From assembly GCF_951230155.1 (NCBI RefSeq), contig NZ_CATNVD010000003.1, positions 62,001-126,000 on the forward strand: 64,000 nt of DNA, written 5' to 3'. The notes under the pieces were generated by a model. It was not told the origin of the DNA. It saw only the letters and a list, made by a program, of their open reading frames with translations, and made no database searches. Shown piece by piece: positions 36,604 through 46,700 of the stretch; within the stretch, counting starts at the first letter, position 1, and every line of letters begins with the position of its first letter. A program made the position numbers and the translations under genes. This stretch comes from Parablautia sp. Marseille-Q6255. Lineage in GTDB: Bacteria; Bacillota; Clostridia; Lachnospirales; Lachnospiraceae.

Positions 36604-38025
36604 CTATACTCTGACGCTCTCTCCGATCCCCTCGCAAAATGTCGGATGAGGATAGATAACGGACGCCATCTGCTCCAGTGTAAGACCATTTACGATCGCA
36701 GCCGTAAACTGGCTGATCATATCGGATGCCCGGGCACACATCATCTGAGCGCCGAGCACTCTGCGGCTCTCTTCGTCTGCTATGACTTTTACAAAGCCTC
36801 TCTCCTGAGCCGAAAGGACTGACTTTCCATTTGCCGACATCGGATACTTTTTGACGATCACATGCAGTCCTTCCTTCTTCGCCTCATCCTGCGTCATGCC
36901 GACGCCTGCGATCTCCGGATCAGTATATACGCATCCCGGTATACACTTCACCGAAAATACCGGTTCTTTTTCCGCCATATGGCAGACTGCGTTTACTGCC
37001 TGCGCCGTCGCCGCATGCGCGAGCATCGCGCCTCCTGTCACATCACCTGCCGCATAAATATCAGGGACGCTCGTCCGTCCGAAGTTATCCACACAGATGC
37101 GGCCGCGGTCTGTCTTTATAAACAATTTCCCGGCCGGCATGTTCACATCCGCTTCCTCTTTGCACACAAATGCATCTGAAAACAGTCCTTCCGTATATGC
37201 CCTGCGACCGACAGCAGCTAAAATACCATCAGAGACAACCTCCTGCAGGACGTCTTTTTCTCTATAACGGCAGATCAGCCGTCCGCTGCCATCCGCCACG
37301 ATCTCTTCTACCCGTGCTCCTGTAAAAATATCGACGCCGCGCTTTTTGAGGATCATTTTCAGGTTCTGTGAAATTTCCCGGTCCATATTCGCAAGAATAC
37401 GGTCAAGAAACTCGATCACTGTGACCTTACAGCCGAGCGCGCTGTATATCGCCGCGAATTCCATTCCGATCACACCACCGCCGATGATCGTAAGAGCTGG
37501 AAATACGTCCTTTTTATCAAGCAGCTCATCGCTTGTCAGCACATTCGGAAGGCGGATGCCTGGGATCGGAGGCACTGCCGGTACGGAGCCCGATGCGATC
37601 AGAATCCTTCGTGTTTCCAAAAACACTTCAGGAGCCATTGCTTCTTCTGCGCACACCTCTACGTGGTTTGCGTCCAAAATCCTGCCGCGCCCGTCATACA
37701 CTGTGATCCTGTTCTTTTTCATCAGCGCGCGTATCCCGTCGCGAAGCGTCTCCAGCACCTCGTCTTTGCGCCCCTGTATCTCCTCCATACTGTACCGTAT
37801 CTCATCGCCGTGCACGCCAAAGACGCTGCTTTTCTTCATCTGCGCATACAGCTCACAGGAATGAAGCAATGTCTTTGTCGGAATACAGCCGCGGTTTAAA
37901 CAGGTACCGCCGATTTCGTCTTTCTCTATGAGCGCCGTCTTCATTTTGTACTTTGCGGCTTCTAGCGCCGCCTCATATCCGGCGGGACCTCCGCCGATGA
38001 TCACCAGATCAAATCTCTGTTCCAT
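36604..38025 (-). CDS. lpdA: Dihydrolipoyl dehydrogenase (glycine cleavage L-protein)
   Basis: 473-residue FAD disulfide oxidoreductase. The FAD motif GGGPAGYEAALEA is near the N-terminus, followed by the redox pair GGTCLNRGCIPTK (Cys ~42/47), an NAD motif GGGVIGMEFAAIY and a C-terminal dimer domain with HPTFCEG. It reoxidises the lipoyl arm of GcvH. It is the last gene of the gcv operon, 24 nt after lplA. Confidence 0.93.
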   Translation of the reverse strand: MEQRFDLVIIGGGPAGYEAALEAAKYKMKTALIEKDEIGGTCLNRGCIPTKTLLHSCELYAQMKKSSVFGVHGDEIRYSMEEIQGRKDEVLETLRDGIRALMKKNRITVYDGRGRILDANHVEVCAEEAMAPEVFLETRRILIASGSVPAVPPIPGIRLPNVLTSDELLDKKDVFPALTIIGGGVIGMEFAAIYSALGCKVTVIEFLDRILANMDREISQNLKMILKKRGVDIFTGARVEEIVADGSGRLICRYREKDVLQEVVSDGILAAVGRRAYTEGLFSDAFVCKEEADVNMPAGKLFIKTDRGRICVDNFGRTSVPDIYAAGDVTGGAMLAHAATAQAVNAVCHMAEKEPVFSVKCIPGCVYTDPEIAGVGMTQDEAKKEGLHVIVKKYPMSANGKSVLSAQERGFVKVIADEESRRVLGAQMMCARASDMISQFTAAIVNGLTLEQMASVIYPHPTFCEGIGESVRV

Positions 38026-38049
38026 CCCTTATCCTCTCGCCTGTCAAAA

Positions 38050-39090
38050 TTATTTCATCACTTCCCGCAGGATCAGCCTTCCGATATCCGATCGGATCTG
38101 CCGGTCCGCTTCTTCATTTTCACGATCCAGCCGCGCCTCTTTCAGCCGCGCCAAAAGCGCATTCCTCCGGTACGCACAGCCCTTCATACACTCCTCCAGA
38201 CGTCTGGCAAGCTGCTCCTGCATCGCGTCAGAATAGACCTTTATCTCCTGGATCACTCCGCCGTTCACATGAAAGCAAAGCTCTATCCCACCCCAGGGAA
38301 AGCGCTGTGACACGGTATATTCAAACGGGAGTTTTCTCCCGTATTTCCACTCCCAGGAGGAAAGGCGCCGCTCATACTGCGCGATCTCCTCCCAGTCCGG
38401 ACGGTCTGCAAAAAGCGGTGAAAAAGCCTGGTTTTCTGTTTCTGCGTCCGCACATCGGGCTCCATATACTTCTGAAAACGATCGCAGCAGCGCTTCCTTC
38501 ATCTGCGCCACCCCAAGTCCCGGTAAAAGCTCCCGCAGATTGACAGTCCTCGCTCTCACGGAATCTACGCCCTTTGCCCGCAGCTTTTCCGGTGAAACGT
38601 TCAGATAGCGCCCCATCTGCTGCTGGTCAACGCCGATCAGCAGCGTACCGTGATGGCAGCAGCAGCCCTTTGACTTCAAAAAAGCATTGCCGGAAAATTT
38701 GCGTCCGTCAGCGACGATATCATTGCGCCCGGTTCTCTGCGCAGGTATCCCAAGACTTTTTACAGCGCGCAGGATCACTTCGCTCTGACGCTCCACACTG
38801 TAATCTTCTTCCCGTACGCAAAACGAGAAGTTCAGATTTCCAAGATCATGAAATACTGCTCCTCCGCCGGAGGTACGGCGGGCAAGATGCCCGCCTTCTG
38901 CTTCCAGCAGCTCTATATTACACTCTTTCCATGCATTCTGATTCTTTCCGATCACTACTGTCCGCTGATTCTGCCACAAATACAGCACACACTCCGACGG
39001 CTGTACATGGTACGTCAGATATTCCTCGACTGCAAGGTTCCGGTATGGATCGGTACTCTCCGCCTCATAGACGCTCAGTCTTCTGACCAT
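38050..39090 (-). CDS. lplA: Lipoate-protein ligase A
   Basis: 346-residue ligase that activates lipoate with ATP and attaches it to GcvH. Family blocks RRTSGGGAVFHDLGNLNFSF and GRNDIVADGRKFSGNAF are clear, and a C-terminal accessory domain is present. The start lies inside the last codons of gcvPB (16-nt overlap), so translation is coupled. Position inside the gcv operon makes GcvH the obvious target. Confidence 0.93.
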   Translation of the reverse strand: MVRRLSVYEAESTDPYRNLAVEEYLTYHVQPSECVLYLWQNQRTVVIGKNQNAWKECNIELLEAEGGHLARRTSGGGAVFHDLGNLNFSFCVREEDYSVERQSEVILRAVKSLGIPAQRTGRNDIVADGRKFSGNAFLKSKGCCCHHGTLLIGVDQQQMGRYLNVSPEKLRAKGVDSVRARTVNLRELLPGLGVAQMKEALLRSFSEVYGARCADAETENQAFSPLFADRPDWEEIAQYERRLSSWEWKYGRKLPFEYTVSQRFPWGGIELCFHVNGGVIQEIKVYSDAMQEQLARRLEECMKGCAYRRNALLARLKEARLDRENEEADRQIRSDIGRLILREVMK

Positions 39091-40505
39091 CTCAGCACCG
39101 CTTTTCTTGCCGCACGCACCTCGTCCGGCCTTCTGATATATGTTTTCACCGGAGCCTCATGCAAGATCCGGGGATCCTTTCCTGCCGTTTCATAGATCTC
39201 CCGGAACACCGCGATCACTTCATCCAGCGTTTCTCTGCTTTCTGTCTCCGTCGGCTCTACCATCAGCGCCTCGTGGACGATAAGCGGGAAATACATGGTA
39301 GGCGGATGGATCCCGTAGTCCAGCAGTGATTTGGCAACGTCCATTGCAGATACGCCGATCTCATGCTTCATCTTCTCCAGACTCATGACAAACTCATGCA
39401 TGCACGTTCCGTCATATGCCATCGGATAGATGTCCTTTAATTTCTGCATCATATAATTTGCATTGAGAACTGCATTTTTTGCTGCTGCCGGAATGCCCTC
39501 CCGGCCAAGCATCAGAATATACGTCATAGCCCGAACTACGACAAGGAAATTGCCATAAAAGGCCTTCACACTGCCAACCGAATGTTCCGGCGCTTCCATA
39601 CAAAGCCCGCCGTCCGCCGGCACCGGCAAAAGCCCCGGCAAAAACTCTGCCAGAAATGCCTTGCATCCGACTGGTCCGCTTCCCGGGCCTCCGCCTCCGT
39701 GCGGGGTCGAAAACGTCTTGTGCAGATTCAGATGCACGACGTCAAAGCCCATATCCCCGGGGCGCACCAGACCCATGACCGCATTTAAGTTTGCGCCGTC
39801 ATAATAGGTCAGGCCGCCCGCCTCGTGCACAATGGATGTGATCTCCAGAATATTCTTATCAAACAGGCCTACCGTATTCGGATTGGTCAGCATCAGCCCC
39901 GCCGTATCCGACCCGACAGCTTCTTTCAGCTTTCCGATGTCTACGCATCCGTCCGGTCCGGAAGGGATACTGACCACATCGTAGCCGAGCATGGCTGCGC
40001 TGGCCGGATTCGTCCCGTGTGCGGAATCCGGTACGATGATCTTTGTACGCGCCGTATCGTTTCTGCTGTCATGGTACGCCTTGATCAAAAGCAGTCCCGT
40101 AAACTCGCCGTGCGCGCCTGCCGCAGGCTGCATCGTCATGCGGTCCATGCCGGTGATCTCACAGAGCATCTGTGAAGCTTCCCTCAGGACTTCCAGACAG
40201 CCCTGTACGGTATGCTCCGGCTGAAGCGGATGAATACCTGTAAAGCCGGAAAGCGCAGCTGCCCTCTCATTTACTTTCGGATTGTATTTCATCGTGCACG
40301 ATCCAAGCGGATAGAAGCCGTCGTTCACCCCGTGCACCTGCTTTGCAAGTTCCGTGTAATGGCGGCTCAGCTCATTTTCTGATACATGCGGAAGCTTCGG
40401 TTTTTTTCCGCGCATCGGGACCGGAAGCTCCACCTCCGGCACATCGCACGGCGGAAGCAGCGTGCAGCCCTGCCCTTTTTTCCCTCGTTCAAATATCAGC
40501 TTCAT
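39075..40505 (-). CDS. gcvPB: Glycine dehydrogenase (decarboxylating) subunit 2
   Basis: 476-residue P2 subunit of glycine decarboxylase. The PLP lysine lies in NLHKTFSTPHGGGGPGSG. Together with GcvPA it decarboxylates glycine and passes aminomethyl to lipoyl-GcvH. The ATG at 40505 overlaps the gcvPA stop by one base (TGATG), with GGAGGTG upstream; the longer frame to 40577 lies inside gcvPA. Confidence 0.95.
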   Translation of the reverse strand: MKLIFERGKKGQGCTLLPPCDVPEVELPVPMRGKKPKLPHVSENELSRHYTELAKQVHGVNDGFYPLGSCTMKYNPKVNERAAALSGFTGIHPLQPEHTVQGCLEVLREASQMLCEITGMDRMTMQPAAGAHGEFTGLLLIKAYHDSRNDTARTKIIVPDSAHGTNPASAAMLGYDVVSIPSGPDGCVDIGKLKEAVGSDTAGLMLTNPNTVGLFDKNILEITSIVHEAGGLTYYDGANLNAVMGLVRPGDMGFDVVHLNLHKTFSTPHGGGGPGSGPVGCKAFLAEFLPGLLPVPADGGLCMEAPEHSVGSVKAFYGNFLVVVRAMTYILMLGREGIPAAAKNAVLNANYMMQKLKDIYPMAYDGTCMHEFVMSLEKMKHEIGVSAMDVAKSLLDYGIHPPTMYFPLIVHEALMVEPTETESRETLDEVIAVFREIYETAGKDPRILHEAPVKTYIRRPDEVRAARKAVLRWSED

Positions 40506-41818
40506 CAACTGCACACCTCCTTCACAACCGAAGCGACCAGATCCATCGTCTCTTTCGTATTCTTTTCTGTCGCGCACCAGAGGATCTCATCTCCGTTAAG
40601 CGGATAGCCGCCCAAAATACCTTTCTCCTCAAGCGCCTGCAGGATATCTGCCGTTTTTCCTCTGGCGACTGTCACAAACTCGTGGAAAAACGGACGGTCA
40701 TACTTTGGCGAAAGTCCTGCTTCCGAAAGAACCTGCTGCAGATAATGTGCCTTTGACACACAAAGCCTGGCCGCCTGCGTCATTCCCGCTTCTCCCATCG
40801 CAGCCATATAAACGCCTGCTGCCAGCGCGCACAGCGCCTGATTGGAGCAGATATTGCTGCTTGCCTTTTCTCTTCGGATATGCTGCTCGCGCGCCTGCAG
40901 TGTCAGTACAAATGCGCGATTCCCTTCCTGGTCTTTGGTCTCTCCGACGATCCTTCCCGGAAGCCTGCGCACCATCTTTTCTGACGCCGCCATAAATCCC
41001 AGATACGGTCCTCCGAATGCGAGCGGCAGCCCCAGCGGCTGACCTTCTCCCACAGCCACATCAGCTCCACACTCTCCCGGCGTCTGCAAAATGGCGAGCG
41101 CGATCGGATTGCAGCCCATGATAAACTTTGCGCCTGCCCCGTGCGTGATCTCTGCAAGTCCTGACGCATCCTCTATATTTCCGTAAAAATTCGGCTGCTG
41201 CATGTAGAAGCACGCGCTCTCCTCATCAAGCGCTTCGCGCAGGGCATCCATATCCGTCACTCCGTCTTTTTGCCGGATCATTACGACTTCTGTATTGCTG
41301 GCATAGCAATACGTTTTGATCACCTTTATCACTTCCGGATGAGCCGTTTCCGATACGTATGCGGTACGTCTCTTTCTCTCCCGGCACATGGCGACTGCTT
41401 CCGCAGCTGCTGTCGCTCCATCATATACCGATGCGTTTGATGCCGCCATCTGAGTTAATTCACAGATCATCGTCTGATATTCAAAAATAGACTGCAGAAT
41501 ACCCTGGCTGATCTCTGCCTGATAAGGCGTATACGCCGTCACAAACTGCTCCTTCCCGATTACGCTTCCCACAACGGATGGGATGTAATGGTCATACGCT
41601 CCGGCGCCGCGGAAGATATGACGAAACTGTCTGTTTTTCTGCGCCAGCTCCTCCATACGTTCCAGCGCCTGCATCTCTGAAAGCCCCGCCGGCAGATTCA
41701 GCTCCCCAAGCCTTACCTGCTGCGGAATCTGTGAGAACAGCTCCTCAAAGCTGTGAAAGCCGATCGCCTCCAGCATTTCCTGCTGCTCCTGTGCGGTATT
41801 GGGCAAAAAAGATCCCAT
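40505..41818 (-). CDS. gcvPA: Glycine dehydrogenase (decarboxylating) subunit 1
   Basis: 437-residue P1 subunit. The N-terminus has the family block SFEELFSQIPQQVRL, followed by HYIPSVVGSVI and TPYQAEISQGILQSIFEYQT. The split P-protein is usual in Firmicutes. The ATG at 41818 with GGGGGGA upstream is chosen over an in-frame start at 41896 that would enter gcvH. Confidence 0.95.
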   Translation of the reverse strand: MGSFLPNTAQEQQEMLEAIGFHSFEELFSQIPQQVRLGELNLPAGLSEMQALERMEELAQKNRQFRHIFRGAGAYDHYIPSVVGSVIGKEQFVTAYTPYQAEISQGILQSIFEYQTMICELTQMAASNASVYDGATAAAEAVAMCRERKRRTAYVSETAHPEVIKVIKTYCYASNTEVVMIRQKDGVTDMDALREALDEESACFYMQQPNFYGNIEDASGLAEITHGAGAKFIMGCNPIALAILQTPGECGADVAVGEGQPLGLPLAFGGPYLGFMAASEKMVRRLPGRIVGETKDQEGNRAFVLTLQAREQHIRREKASSNICSNQALCALAAGVYMAAMGEAGMTQAARLCVSKAHYLQQVLSEAGLSPKYDRPFFHEFVTVARGKTADILQALEEKGILGGYPLNGDEILWCATEKNTKETMDLVASVVKEVCS

Positions 41819-41852
41819 AACAAAGTCCCCCCTTTCTTCTGCTGCGCTTTCT

Positions 41853-42236
41853 TTACTCTTCCTCGCTCTCGTAGAACGCAATATAAGCTGCCGCATCGAG
41901 CAGCTCTTCCTTATCTGTGATATGCTCCACCCTGATCATCCATGCGCCGTACGGGTCTTCATTCAGATTTTCCGGCGCATCGAGAAGATCCTCATTGATC
42001 TGTGCCACCGTACCCGTTACCGGTGAAAAAATATCAGAAACTGCCTTTACAGACTCTACGTCGCCAAACGGCTCCCCGGATGTCACCTCGTCTCCGACCT
42101 CGGGAAGGTTCACAAATACGAGATCGCCGAGCGCGTCCTGCGCATAGTCTGTGATCCCGATCAGCGCCGTCGTTTCGTCAATAAATTTTACCCATTCATG
42201 GGATCTGCTGTATACAAGATTTTCCGGATGCTTCAT
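41853..42236 (-). CDS. gcvH: Glycine cleavage H protein
   Basis: 127-residue lipoyl carrier. The lipoylated lysine is in GDVESVKAVSDIFSPV. It shuttles the aminomethyl group between the P, T and L proteins. It sits 60 nt after gcvT and 34 nt before gcvPA. Confidence 0.95.
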   Translation of the reverse strand: MKHPENLVYSRSHEWVKFIDETTALIGITDYAQDALGDLVFVNLPEVGDEVTSGEPFGDVESVKAVSDIFSPVTGTVAQINEDLLDAPENLNEDPYGAWMIRVEHITDKEELLDAAAYIAFYESEEE

Positions 42237-42296
42237 TGTGTTTTCCTCCTGATTGATAAAATAATATGTGATACTGATCTTTTCCCTGCCTGTCTT

Positions 42297-43385
42297 TCAC
42301 TGTCCTCTTTTGTAAAATGGCAGGCGTACTACCTCTGCCTCTACCCGTCTGCCTCTTACGTCTGCTTCGACCTGCGTGCCCGGCTCCGTGTACGCACAGT
42401 CGACAAGCGCCATAGCCAGCGGAGCCTTCAGGTACGGACAATGTGTGCCCGACGTCGTCACGCCGATCTGCTTTCCATCTGCATAAACACTGCAATGCTC
42501 GCGTATGATCCCTCTTCCCGTCACTCTAAGTCCGACTCTTTTCTGCTTCGGAGCGCCCCTTTCTTCCAGCGCCGCCCTGCCGATAAAATCGCCCTTGTCC
42601 ATCCTGACAAAATATCCGAGTCCCGCTTCAAACGGCGTAATATCGTCCGTCATCTCATGTCCGTACAGCGGCATCGAAGCTTCCAGACGCAGCGTATCCC
42701 GTGCGCCGAGGCCACAGCAGATCACTCCCTCTTCCTTTCCCGTCTCAAGCAAAAGCTCCCACAGCCTCTGCGCTTCCTCTGCCGCAAGATAAAACTCAAA
42801 CCCATCCTCGCCCGTATAACCCGTTCTGGAGATCATACATCTGATCCCGCCGATCCTGCCGTCAAAGTTGCAGCTGTAATACTTTTCCGGGATCATCTCA
42901 TCCGGCACGAGCTTTCGCAGGATCGCCTCCGCCTTTGGTCCCTGAAGAGCAATCTGCGCTACCGAAGCAGAAATATCTGTAAAGCTTACCTCCCCGAACG
43001 CATGCTCTTTCATCCACACAAAGTCCTTATCCTTATTTGCCGCATTGACAACGATAAGGTAATGATCCTCCCTTACCTTATACACGATCAGATCATCTAC
43101 CACGCCTCCGCTCTCATTGCACATCGGACTGTACCTCGCCTGCCCGTCAGCCATTACCGTATAATCATTGGTCAGCAGAAAGTTCAGGTTTTTCACAGCA
43201 TCCCTGCCCTCACACAGGATCTCGCCCATATGCGATACATCAAATATACCGCAGGCGGTACGGACTGCCATGTGCTCTGCGATCACACCAGATCCATACT
43301 GCACCGGAAGCAGATACCCGGCAAACGGCACGATCTTCCCTTTGTGCTGTACGTGCGTTTCATACAGTGGTGTTTTTAATTCCAT
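42297..43385 (-). CDS. gcvT: Glycine cleavage T protein (aminomethyltransferase)
   Basis: 362-residue folate-dependent aminomethyltransferase of normal length. Blocks include FDVSHMGEI, SRTGYTGEDGFE and YGHEMTDDITPFEAGLG. It releases ammonia and makes methylene-tetrahydrofolate. It is the first gene behind the glycine riboswitch, with AAAGGAG five bases before the ATG. Confidence 0.95.
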   Translation of the reverse strand: MELKTPLYETHVQHKGKIVPFAGYLLPVQYGSGVIAEHMAVRTACGIFDVSHMGEILCEGRDAVKNLNFLLTNDYTVMADGQARYSPMCNESGGVVDDLIVYKVREDHYLIVVNAANKDKDFVWMKEHAFGEVSFTDISASVAQIALQGPKAEAILRKLVPDEMIPEKYYSCNFDGRIGGIRCMISRTGYTGEDGFEFYLAAEEAQRLWELLLETGKEEGVICCGLGARDTLRLEASMPLYGHEMTDDITPFEAGLGYFVRMDKGDFIGRAALEERGAPKQKRVGLRVTGRGIIREHCSVYADGKQIGVTTSGTHCPYLKAPLAMALVDCAYTEPGTQVEADVRGRRVEAEVVRLPFYKRGQ

Positions 43386-43466
43386 TTCTACTCCTTTCCC
43401 ACGGCTCCGGAATAAAGGGCGTCATATTTTGCGATAGAAAAGAGCCGTCTGTCTGTCGCCAAAATC

Positions 43467-43503
43467 ACAAAAAGACGCACAGAATAAATCATCCTGTGCG
43501 TCT
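43467..43503 (-). terminator. Riboswitch expression-platform terminator
   Basis: AGACGCACAG (43473-43482) pairs with CTGTGCGTCT (43494-43503), followed on the minus strand by TTTTTGTG. It directly follows aptamer 2, so glycine binding should prevent its formation and switch the operon on. Confidence 0.85.
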
Positions 43504-43676
43504 CTGTCTCTTTACCTGAAAGATTAGCTCTGCGGATGCAGAGTTGCTTCGTCGGTGAACTTGCCCTTTCCAGAGTGTCGTCCGAATCCAGTCCTTTTGC
43601 CTGAGAGTTTACCGCGACTTCACCTTCGGCGTCATACGATCAAAATGCTTTGTATGATCTCTTCCAGATTCTTCAT
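43504..43676 (-). ncRNA. Tandem glycine riboswitch
   Basis: Two aptamers upstream of gcvT. The first has the conserved GCCGAAGGTG (43622-43631) and CTCTCAGGCAAAAGGAC (43591-43607). The second has ACCGACGAAG and CTTTCAGGTAAAG near 43511-43560. Spacing and order match the cooperative tandem class, and the genes controlled are the glycine cleavage system. Confidence 0.92.
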
Positions 43677-43702
43677 TCGACGTATTCACTTCGTATATTT
43701 AC

Positions 43703-43731
43703 ATTATATTGTACAATTTTTCCCGTGTCAA
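43703..43731 (-). promoter_or_regulatory. gcv operon promoter
   Basis: Minus strand perfect consensus: TTGACA (43726-43731), 17-nt spacer, TATAAT (43703-43708). The predicted start is ~20 nt before aptamer 1. The -35 box overlaps the stop codon of the upstream helicase gene (TGA, 43728-43730). Confidence 0.88.
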
Positions 43732-46700
43732 GCGTTCTTTTTTGTATATAATTGCTCCAGAATACGAATTGTTTTGTTCGCAGTCTCACTTCCCAGCGAC
43801 TGATAGAGCTCTTTATCTCCGATAATATAAAACTCTTTCTTTGCGCGTGTGGCTGCAACATTCATAATATTCGGCTCTGACACTGCCCAGGCTGCGGCGC
43901 CCCTGCTTGCCTCGTCTGCTCCCAGGACCAGATAGACGATTTTCGCCTCTTTCCCCTGAAACGTATGGACTGTCCCCACATTGACCGGACCCTTCTTATC
44001 ACGTCTTGTAAATTGAATGCGGTCTAATTCCCTTGCCATCTGCTGTGCCACATTCCGAAACGGAGAGATAACATAAATTTCTTCCTTCAGGTTTTCCTCT
44101 TCCTCTAACCGTTTGGATATCAGATCTACAAGAAAATCCGCCTGTTCTTTTACAAATTTGTCATTTGCAGTTCCTTCTACAGAATACCAGCACGCTCTTC
44201 CCTGTGCCTCATCCTCCGGTTTGCCCTGCACCATCAGACCATTGTAAGAAATCTCGTTGGAAATCGTAAACATCGGATCGTCAGAACGCCTGTGCACCCA
44301 TAGGGGAATTCCAATCCATTCTTTTTCCTTTTTATAAAATCCATACTTACCGGCAGCATCCATAAGCGTCTGCACAGAAGTATTTTCTGACAGATACTTT
44401 TCGCTGACATCATAATGCATTCCTATCAGACGTAAAACCTTTGAATCCAGCGTAAGCACGGGCTTGATCTGCGCCGGATCCCCGACCGCCATAATCCTTC
44501 TGCTGCGGAATGCGGCGCCCACACATGCCTGCGGCAATGCCTGTCCTGCCTCGTCAACAAACAGATTATAAATAGAATTTACCGGCATATTGAAAAACAT
44601 ATTTCCCAGGCTTGCAAATGTCGTGCTGATCACAGGAACTGCAAAATTCAGCCACTGCCACGCCTCTGTAATGATTTCTGCACCATTTTCTTTCGGTGCA
44701 TATTCCGATTGCTTTTTCCAGATCGTTCTCGCCTTCGTCAAATTTTTTCTGTTTTCATAAAGGAACTGCTTTTTTACTTTTAAAGAATCGATGAATAATT
44801 CCGTCTGCATGATACGAAACTGCTTATCCGACCATGGATTGCTTTTCTGAAGCGCTTCATAAGACTGCGAAAAATCAATTCCTTTTACTCCCGGCCGCTC
44901 ATTTTCCCCTTCCAGCTCCTTTATCCTTTCCAGCTGTATTTGCAGTTCCTTCTCCCTTTTTTCCTTCCATCGGGAGACCTTCTCCCTGTCCTCGCGCTGC
45001 TGTCTGATCAGGTCGGCAATTCTTCTGTTCTTCTCCAGAATACGCTTTTCCATGTCTGCCTGTTCCTTCATCCGCTCACTTTTCTGCTTTTCTACATGAG
45101 TCAGCGTATCATTTGCACGCGTAAGAGACGCAAAATATGATTTCACGCCGGAAGGATTAAAAATTTTCTGTATCCAGAGAAAAGCCGGCTTCTGTAATCG
45201 GACGGTATCATAGTTCCTCTGTGCCTGCTTTAAGCCTTCTTCTAAATCCGCCATATCAGAGGTAACCTCTGCAAGCCTGTTTTCCAGCTCTTCTTTCTCC
45301 TGCCTGCATTTCTGTGCTTCTCGCTCCTGCTTTTCAGAATCTGCAGATATCTGCCGCTGTTTTTCTTCTTTTTCTTTCTCAAAAACCGCCCGTTCCTGTT
45401 CATACTGATTCTTCAGCCGGATCAGCTTTGCTGACCTTTCCCGACATTTCTGAAGCTCTCTTTTTCTTTCTTCTACTGTGTGATATTTTGAAAGAAAGCG
45501 CTGATAGATACGGTCATCCGGCACATAGGAGGTCTCAAGCTCCTCCTCCATCGCTTCAATAGCCAGAAGCAGCTTCTTTACTTTTGCAGAAGCCCCTCCT
45601 TCCATTGAAAAAGTACCCCAGTTTTTTTCTTCCTTTTCTTTTAATACTAAAATCCGATCTTTTCCGCTTACTTCCTCCTCGATGTCACAGTTAGAAATAT
45701 GCATAAAATAATCGGCTTCTTTTATTTGTTCAAGAAATTCCCCTCCGATACTTGTACTTTTCGGCAGCTCCCTGACAATATTTTGGACGGCTCCGTTATT
45801 AGAGCTTGCAACCACGATATTCTCCCCTGCGATCTCCTTTGGCAAAACTCCGATTTTAGCCTTTTCCCAGTAGTTCAGCTCCCCCTGTATATATTTATCG
45901 GGACGGCTGCAGATTTCCAGAGCCTGCCGCACAAGCATATGCGCAAAAATATCTCTTAAAAGAGTAGTTTTTCCAGTGCCGGGCGGCCCATTTACGCTCC
46001 GCATATTTTCCGGATCATGAATCGCAATATTTGTCGCTACCTGCTGCATAAATGCAAGGGCATAGTCAGAATTTCCCGGGAAACGCCCGTCCGGGTAATT
46101 TTCCGGCTGCAGAATATCCTCGAAAATCTCCGGATAAAAATTAGAAGATTCCTTTTTGCTGTCCAGATTTATTCTTTCCCCCGGACTCTCCTGCAAATAT
46201 CTTTTTAAATTTTCCGTATCGAGCTTCTTTGCCTTTTCCAGATCCCGGATAAAAAAGGAGTGCAGATTCACTACGTCCCTCTCCAGATTCCGTACAAACT
46301 TATACCGGAAATTACTTAAATCTGCATGATACTTCTCTAAGAGCCACAAAATAACAGAATGGAAGGCGTGTTCTTTGTCCCTCTCCCTGTCAAATTTTCC
46401 TCTTATCTCATTCCCAAAATCCCCCTCAGCTCTTCCTATATCTTTTGGAAAGTCTCCGTAATTCCGAATATACCCGCTCATTGTATAAAAAAATCTGTTT
46501 TGCAGGAATTGCAGGTCTTTATCAAAAAAGAGAGCCACCGTAAATTTTTTCGATTTACTTCTGTCCTCATATGTATGTTCAAGATTGTACTTCTTCTTCA
46601 GGATATCAATCACTTCATCGAAATCAAAAATCCCAAAAAACAGTACAATCCCTGATTTCCGAAATGCCTTATCCGAGAGTTTTTCCCTCTCTTTATTCTC

